This document shows, one piece after another, positions 6,044 through 7,895 of a stretch of DNA of 7,895 nt; the first letter of the stretch is position 1, and every line of letters begins with the position of its first letter. The notes beneath the pieces were generated by a model. The model saw only the letters and a list, made by a program, of their open reading frames with translations. It was not told the DNA's origin and made no database searches. The stretch spans positions 1 to 7,895 of the forward strand of contig NZ_CALIII010000269.1 in the NCBI RefSeq assembly GCF_938018145.1, written 5' to 3'. Made by a program: the position numbers and the translations under genes. The stretch comes from an uncultured Campylobacter sp. (lineage in GTDB: Bacteria > Campylobacterota > Campylobacteria > Campylobacterales > Campylobacteraceae).

Positions 6044-6979
6044 TTAGCCCCATCTTTTGTAAATTTGATGCTCTAACCCGAGCAGGTCAAGCCACTTGCC
6101 GATGATGAAATTTTCCATATCTTCAAGGCTATTTTGACCAGAATAATAACCCAAAACTGGCGGCGCAATAACAGCGCCGAGCGCGGAAAGCTTGGCCGCG
6201 TGCTCGAGTGCCAGCGTAGAAAACGGCATCTCTCTAACGCCCAAAACCAGCCTTTTTCGCTCTTTTAGCGCGACTGCGGCGGCGCGAGTTATCAGCGTGT
6301 CGGCAAAGCCCGCGTGGATTTTAGCAAGGGTGTTGATAGAGCAGGGCACGACGATAGTAGCGTCTATACCAAACGATCCCGAGCTAGGAGCCGCGGCGAG
6401 ATCGGAGTCGCCATAGATAACGGCGCGATTTTGCAAATCTTGCCAAATTTGATAAATTTCGTCTTTTTGAGCGCTATTTTTATCAAATTCGCTTTTGTTT
6501 TGAAATTCTCCGCCATCAAATTTGCCTAAAATTTGAGCGTCTTGCCGCTCGTTTTTCTCGCCGCCCTCAAATTTACAAATTTGCCCGTTTGTGTCGTCAA
6601 GAGCGCAGTTATCCAAAGCGTCAATTTTTATAACATTATCGCCCAAATCTTGCGCGCTATCCGTAAATTTGCCGTTTTGATTTCGCGATATTTCGTCTCC
6701 GCCTCCAAAATCTAGCTCGCCTTGAGCGGAGCTAAAATTTGCAAATTTTGCGTCTTCGTGATCTTTGTCAAATTTGGCAGTACTTTGGTTTGCGTTAAAT
6801 TTTAAAGCCGCCGCGCCGTTGTTATAAAAAATATCCGTGAAATTTAGCTCTTTTTCTAGCACGTTCATCGCGTTTTTGCTCACGCACAGATGCAATTCGC
6901 TTCTTTTTGCTATCTCGCGGGCAAGCTTTAGCCCCAAATTTACGCCGCTTGCACCGCTAATGCCGAGAAAAATTTTCAT
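6044..6979 (-). CDS. ubiX: UbiX-family flavin prenyltransferase with a large internal insert
   Basis: UbiX enzymes attach a dimethylallyl group to FMN, making the prenyl-FMN cofactor of UbiD-type decarboxylases; in Campylobacter the likely use is the futalosine-type menaquinone pathway (inference). The N-terminal part has the flavin-binding MKIFLGISGASG (1-12). The C-terminal part starts about residue 187 and shows ASG/SSGSFGID (199-206), VPCSINTLAKIHAGFADTL (211-229), TRAAAVALKERK (231-242), VREMPFS (248-254), APPVLGYYSGQ (272-282) and GKWLDLLGLEH (294-304). The family is normally about 185-200 residues; this protein has 311 because of an insert at about 53-185 that is hydrophilic and rich in D, N, K, G, Q and KF pairs. 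The frame stays open through it. ATG overlaps the flgA stop by 4 bp (ATGA), with a modest AGGTG about eight bases upstream. Core identity is secure; activity with the insert is not proven. Confidence 0.9.
   Translation of the reverse strand: MKIFLGISGASGVNLGLKLAREIAKRSELHLCVSKNAMNVLEKELNFTDIFYNNGAAALKFNANQSTAKFDKDHEDAKFANFSSAQGELDFGGGDEISRNQNGKFTDSAQDLGDNVIKIDALDNCALDDTNGQICKFEGGEKNERQDAQILGKFDGGEFQNKSEFDKNSAQKDEIYQIWQDLQNRAVIYGDSDLAAAPSSGSFGIDATIVVPCSINTLAKIHAGFADTLITRAAAVALKERKRLVLGVREMPFSTLALEHAAKLSALGAVIAPPVLGYYSGQNSLEDMENFIIGKWLDLLGLEHQIYKRWG
6425..6823 (-). other. in-frame insert segment within ubiX
   Basis: This segment encodes about residues 53-185 of the UbiX protein and has no counterpart in family members of usual length. 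The peptide has imperfect internal repetition, such as KFEGGE (136-141) and KFDGGEF (153-159), plus AKFDKD and AKFANF (68-81). It contains almost no hydrophobic core pattern until DEIYQIWQDLQNRAVI near its end, which may be a helix re-entering the fold. The DNA carries eleven AAATTT hexamers between 6445 and 6802. Boundaries are approximate. Confidence 0.75.
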
Positions 6980-7782
6980 CTTATTATCACCTGTTTTTTT
7001 GAGACGATTTGCGCGCTAAAGACCTTTTTATCGTTGTTTTTGACCTTGATGGTTTCGCCTAGATTGCCGTTTTCCAGCGCCGTGACTTCGACTATGATAC
7101 TGAGCGCCCCGTCGCTAAGCACGGCATTTATGCGCTCGCCTTTTTTTATGAGCGATAGCGGGGTAAACTGTCGCAGTCGCAGCACTTCGCCGCTTTTTAT
7201 ATTTTGTTTGGCCGCTAGCCTCGCGTTTGGCGCGTCGCTCATCATGTCTGGGCTAAACTCGCCAAGCTCGACCCAGTCCTTTGTAAAGTCGCCGATACCT
7301 AGCATTTGGCGCGTCGCAAGCGGCTTAGTAGCCCTTAAAACCGGCATTTTTGCGTTTATTTCATATCTAAAAAATACGCTTGGCTGCGAGCTGTTTGGCG
7401 TGACAAAACCGGCTCTAAAGCTACCTTTTTGATTGATTTTGTTTACGTAAATTTTATCGAATTTGTATTCGTGAAAGTTTTTAGGAAGTTCGTTTTGAGG
7501 CTCGATAAGCGGAAATTTGACGAATTGCAGTCCCTTAAACTCGCTCGTAACCTCTTGCAAAAAGGCGCGCTGCACGAGAGCTAACGCGTCGCAGTTTTTG
7601 ACAAATATCGTCTCTCCGCCGCTTTTATCCTCAAGCTCTAGCCCGTGTTTTTTTAAAATTTCAGCTAAGTCTCGCGAATTTATTTTTGCGGCTTTGTTTT
7701 CGCTTAAATTTAAAATTTCGTCGCTTTTGCCCGTAAAGCCTAAGTCTGCAAGCGTGATTTTGCCGTTTGAAACGCAATACAT
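6976..7782 (-). CDS. flgA: flagellar P-ring assembly chaperone FlgA
   Basis: FlgA is a periplasmic chaperone needed to assemble the FlgI P-ring around the flagellar rod. From the ATG at 7780-7782 the product has 268 residues. The first half (1-140) is poorly conserved in the family; the second half contains the SAF-like region around VLRATKPLATRQMLGIGDF (148-166) and SGEVLRLRQFTPL (197-209), followed by the typical beta-rich end with KKGERINAVLSDGAL (213-227) and GNLGETIKVKN (239-249). No signal peptide follows this ATG and no good ribosome binding site precedes it. The frame remains open upstream through a hydrophobic stretch (see 7783-7842), so the true N-terminus is probably longer. The gene heads the operon, overlaps ubiX by 4 bp, and matches the flgA position in C. 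jejuni as I recall it. Product identity is good; the start is unresolved. Confidence 0.88.
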   Translation of the reverse strand: MYCVSNGKITLADLGFTGKSDEILNLSENKAAKINSRDLAEILKKHGLELEDKSGGETIFVKNCDALALVQRAFLQEVTSEFKGLQFVKFPLIEPQNELPKNFHEYKFDKIYVNKINQKGSFRAGFVTPNSSQPSVFFRYEINAKMPVLRATKPLATRQMLGIGDFTKDWVELGEFSPDMMSDAPNARLAAKQNIKSGEVLRLRQFTPLSLIKKGERINAVLSDGALSIIVEVTALENGNLGETIKVKNNDKKVFSAQIVSKKQVIIR

Positions 7783-7842
7783 CGGCCAAAGCGCTAAATC
7801 CGAAGAAAATAAAAAAATGGGAAAAAATAGTAAGAAAAAAAT
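7783..7842 (-). other. in-frame hydrophobic leader upstream of the flgA ATG
   Basis: Twenty codons directly upstream of and in frame with the flgA ATG read IFFLLFFPIFLFSSDLALWP. This looks like the hydrophobic core and cleavage region of a Sec signal peptide. The stretch contains T runs of 7, 6 and 7 bases (7835-7841, 7822-7827, 7811-7817). No ATG occurs on this strand in any frame between the tRNA and 7782, and no in-frame GTG or TTG is present, so the initiating codon is unclear; ATT at 7840-7842 is one candidate and overlaps the last base of the tRNA CCA. Confidence 0.55.
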
Positions 7843-7895
7843 GGAGCGGGAAACGAGATTCGAACTCGCGACCCCAACCTTGGCAAGGTTGTGCT
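7842..7895 (-). tRNA. tRNA-Gly(GCC), 3' part (5' end outside window)
   Basis: On the minus strand the sequence contains the 3' three quarters of a tRNA. The anticodon arm is CAACC-TTGCCAA-GGTTG with anticodon GCC at 7882-7884. The T arm is GCGAG-TTCGAAT-CTCGT, followed by the acceptor strand TTCCCGC, discriminator T and an encoded CCA (7842-7844). The 5' acceptor strand and D arm lie beyond the window, where the 5' strand should read GCGGGAA if it pairs fully. It is transcribed in the same direction as flgA and ends exactly where the flgA leader frame begins, so the two may share a transcript. Confidence 0.93.

Noticed and set aside
6192..6715. Several plus-strand reading frames of 60-74 codons opposite ubiX and its insert
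   Set aside because: I considered whether the insert might be a separate gene on the plus strand. The plus frames are short, in different phases and do not span the insert, whereas the minus frame is continuous with both UbiX halves.
6425..6823. Insertion sequence or intein inside ubiX
   Set aside because: No terminal inverted repeats, target duplication, transposase, or intein splice motifs (Cys/Ser start, HN end) are visible; the segment is too short and of too low complexity.
7034..7432. 132-codon plus-strand reading frame opposite flgA
   Set aside because: It lies wholly antisense to well-supported flgA coding sequence and its peptide is a low-information mix rich in S, L and F; I see no family motif or ribosome binding site.

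Overview
The window looks like a chromosomal housekeeping segment from a Campylobacter species, most likely one of the oral or higher-GC group such as C. rectus, C. showae or C. concisus. Three things point there. The minus-strand gene order flgA - ubiX - coaD - tmk - hisS - speA - aspB matches the order I recall for C. jejuni Cj0769c-Cj0762c, except that cysE is missing here. The proteins resemble epsilonproteobacterial family members. Coding GC is moderate, while spacers are AT-rich and full of the palindrome CAAATTTG. I did not compute composition, and the species is an inference.

Layout from left to right. Positions 1-176 hold the 3' end of a plus-strand gene for a DUF2695-like protein. 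Positions 177-654 are a spacer of about 480 bp between converging genes. It holds a possible small or decayed minus-strand reading frame (180-329), a weak plus-strand hairpin, and a convincing intrinsic terminator for the minus-strand operon (591-641). From 655 to about 7782 (perhaps 7842) seven minus-strand genes lie head to tail, separated by overlaps or very short gaps apart from one 82-bp gap. In transcription order they are flgA (flagellar P-ring chaperone), ubiX (flavin prenyltransferase family), coaD, tmk, hisS, speA and aspB. A tRNA-Gly(GCC) gene, cut by the window end, lies directly upstream of flgA on the same strand.

The genes share expression more than a pathway: coenzyme A synthesis, dTTP synthesis, histidyl-tRNA charging, polyamine synthesis, amino-acid transamination, prenyl-FMN synthesis and flagellar assembly. 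Overlaps (4 bp flgA/ubiX, 8 bp tmk/hisS, 8 bp hisS/speA) and short gaps (2 bp coaD-tmk, 20 bp speA-aspB) indicate translational coupling. The 82-bp ubiX-coaD gap is the only room for an internal promoter.

Two features merit most attention. The ubiX product carries an insert of roughly 120-130 residues, hydrophilic and low in complexity, between its N-terminal flavin-binding part and its SGS motif; the DNA of the insert is packed with the AAATTT motif otherwise typical of spacers. Second, flgA has no canonical start codon that includes a signal peptide, yet a hydrophobic leader is encoded in frame upstream, across three poly-T runs, back to the tRNA end. I found no CRISPR array, mobile element or new defence-like system.
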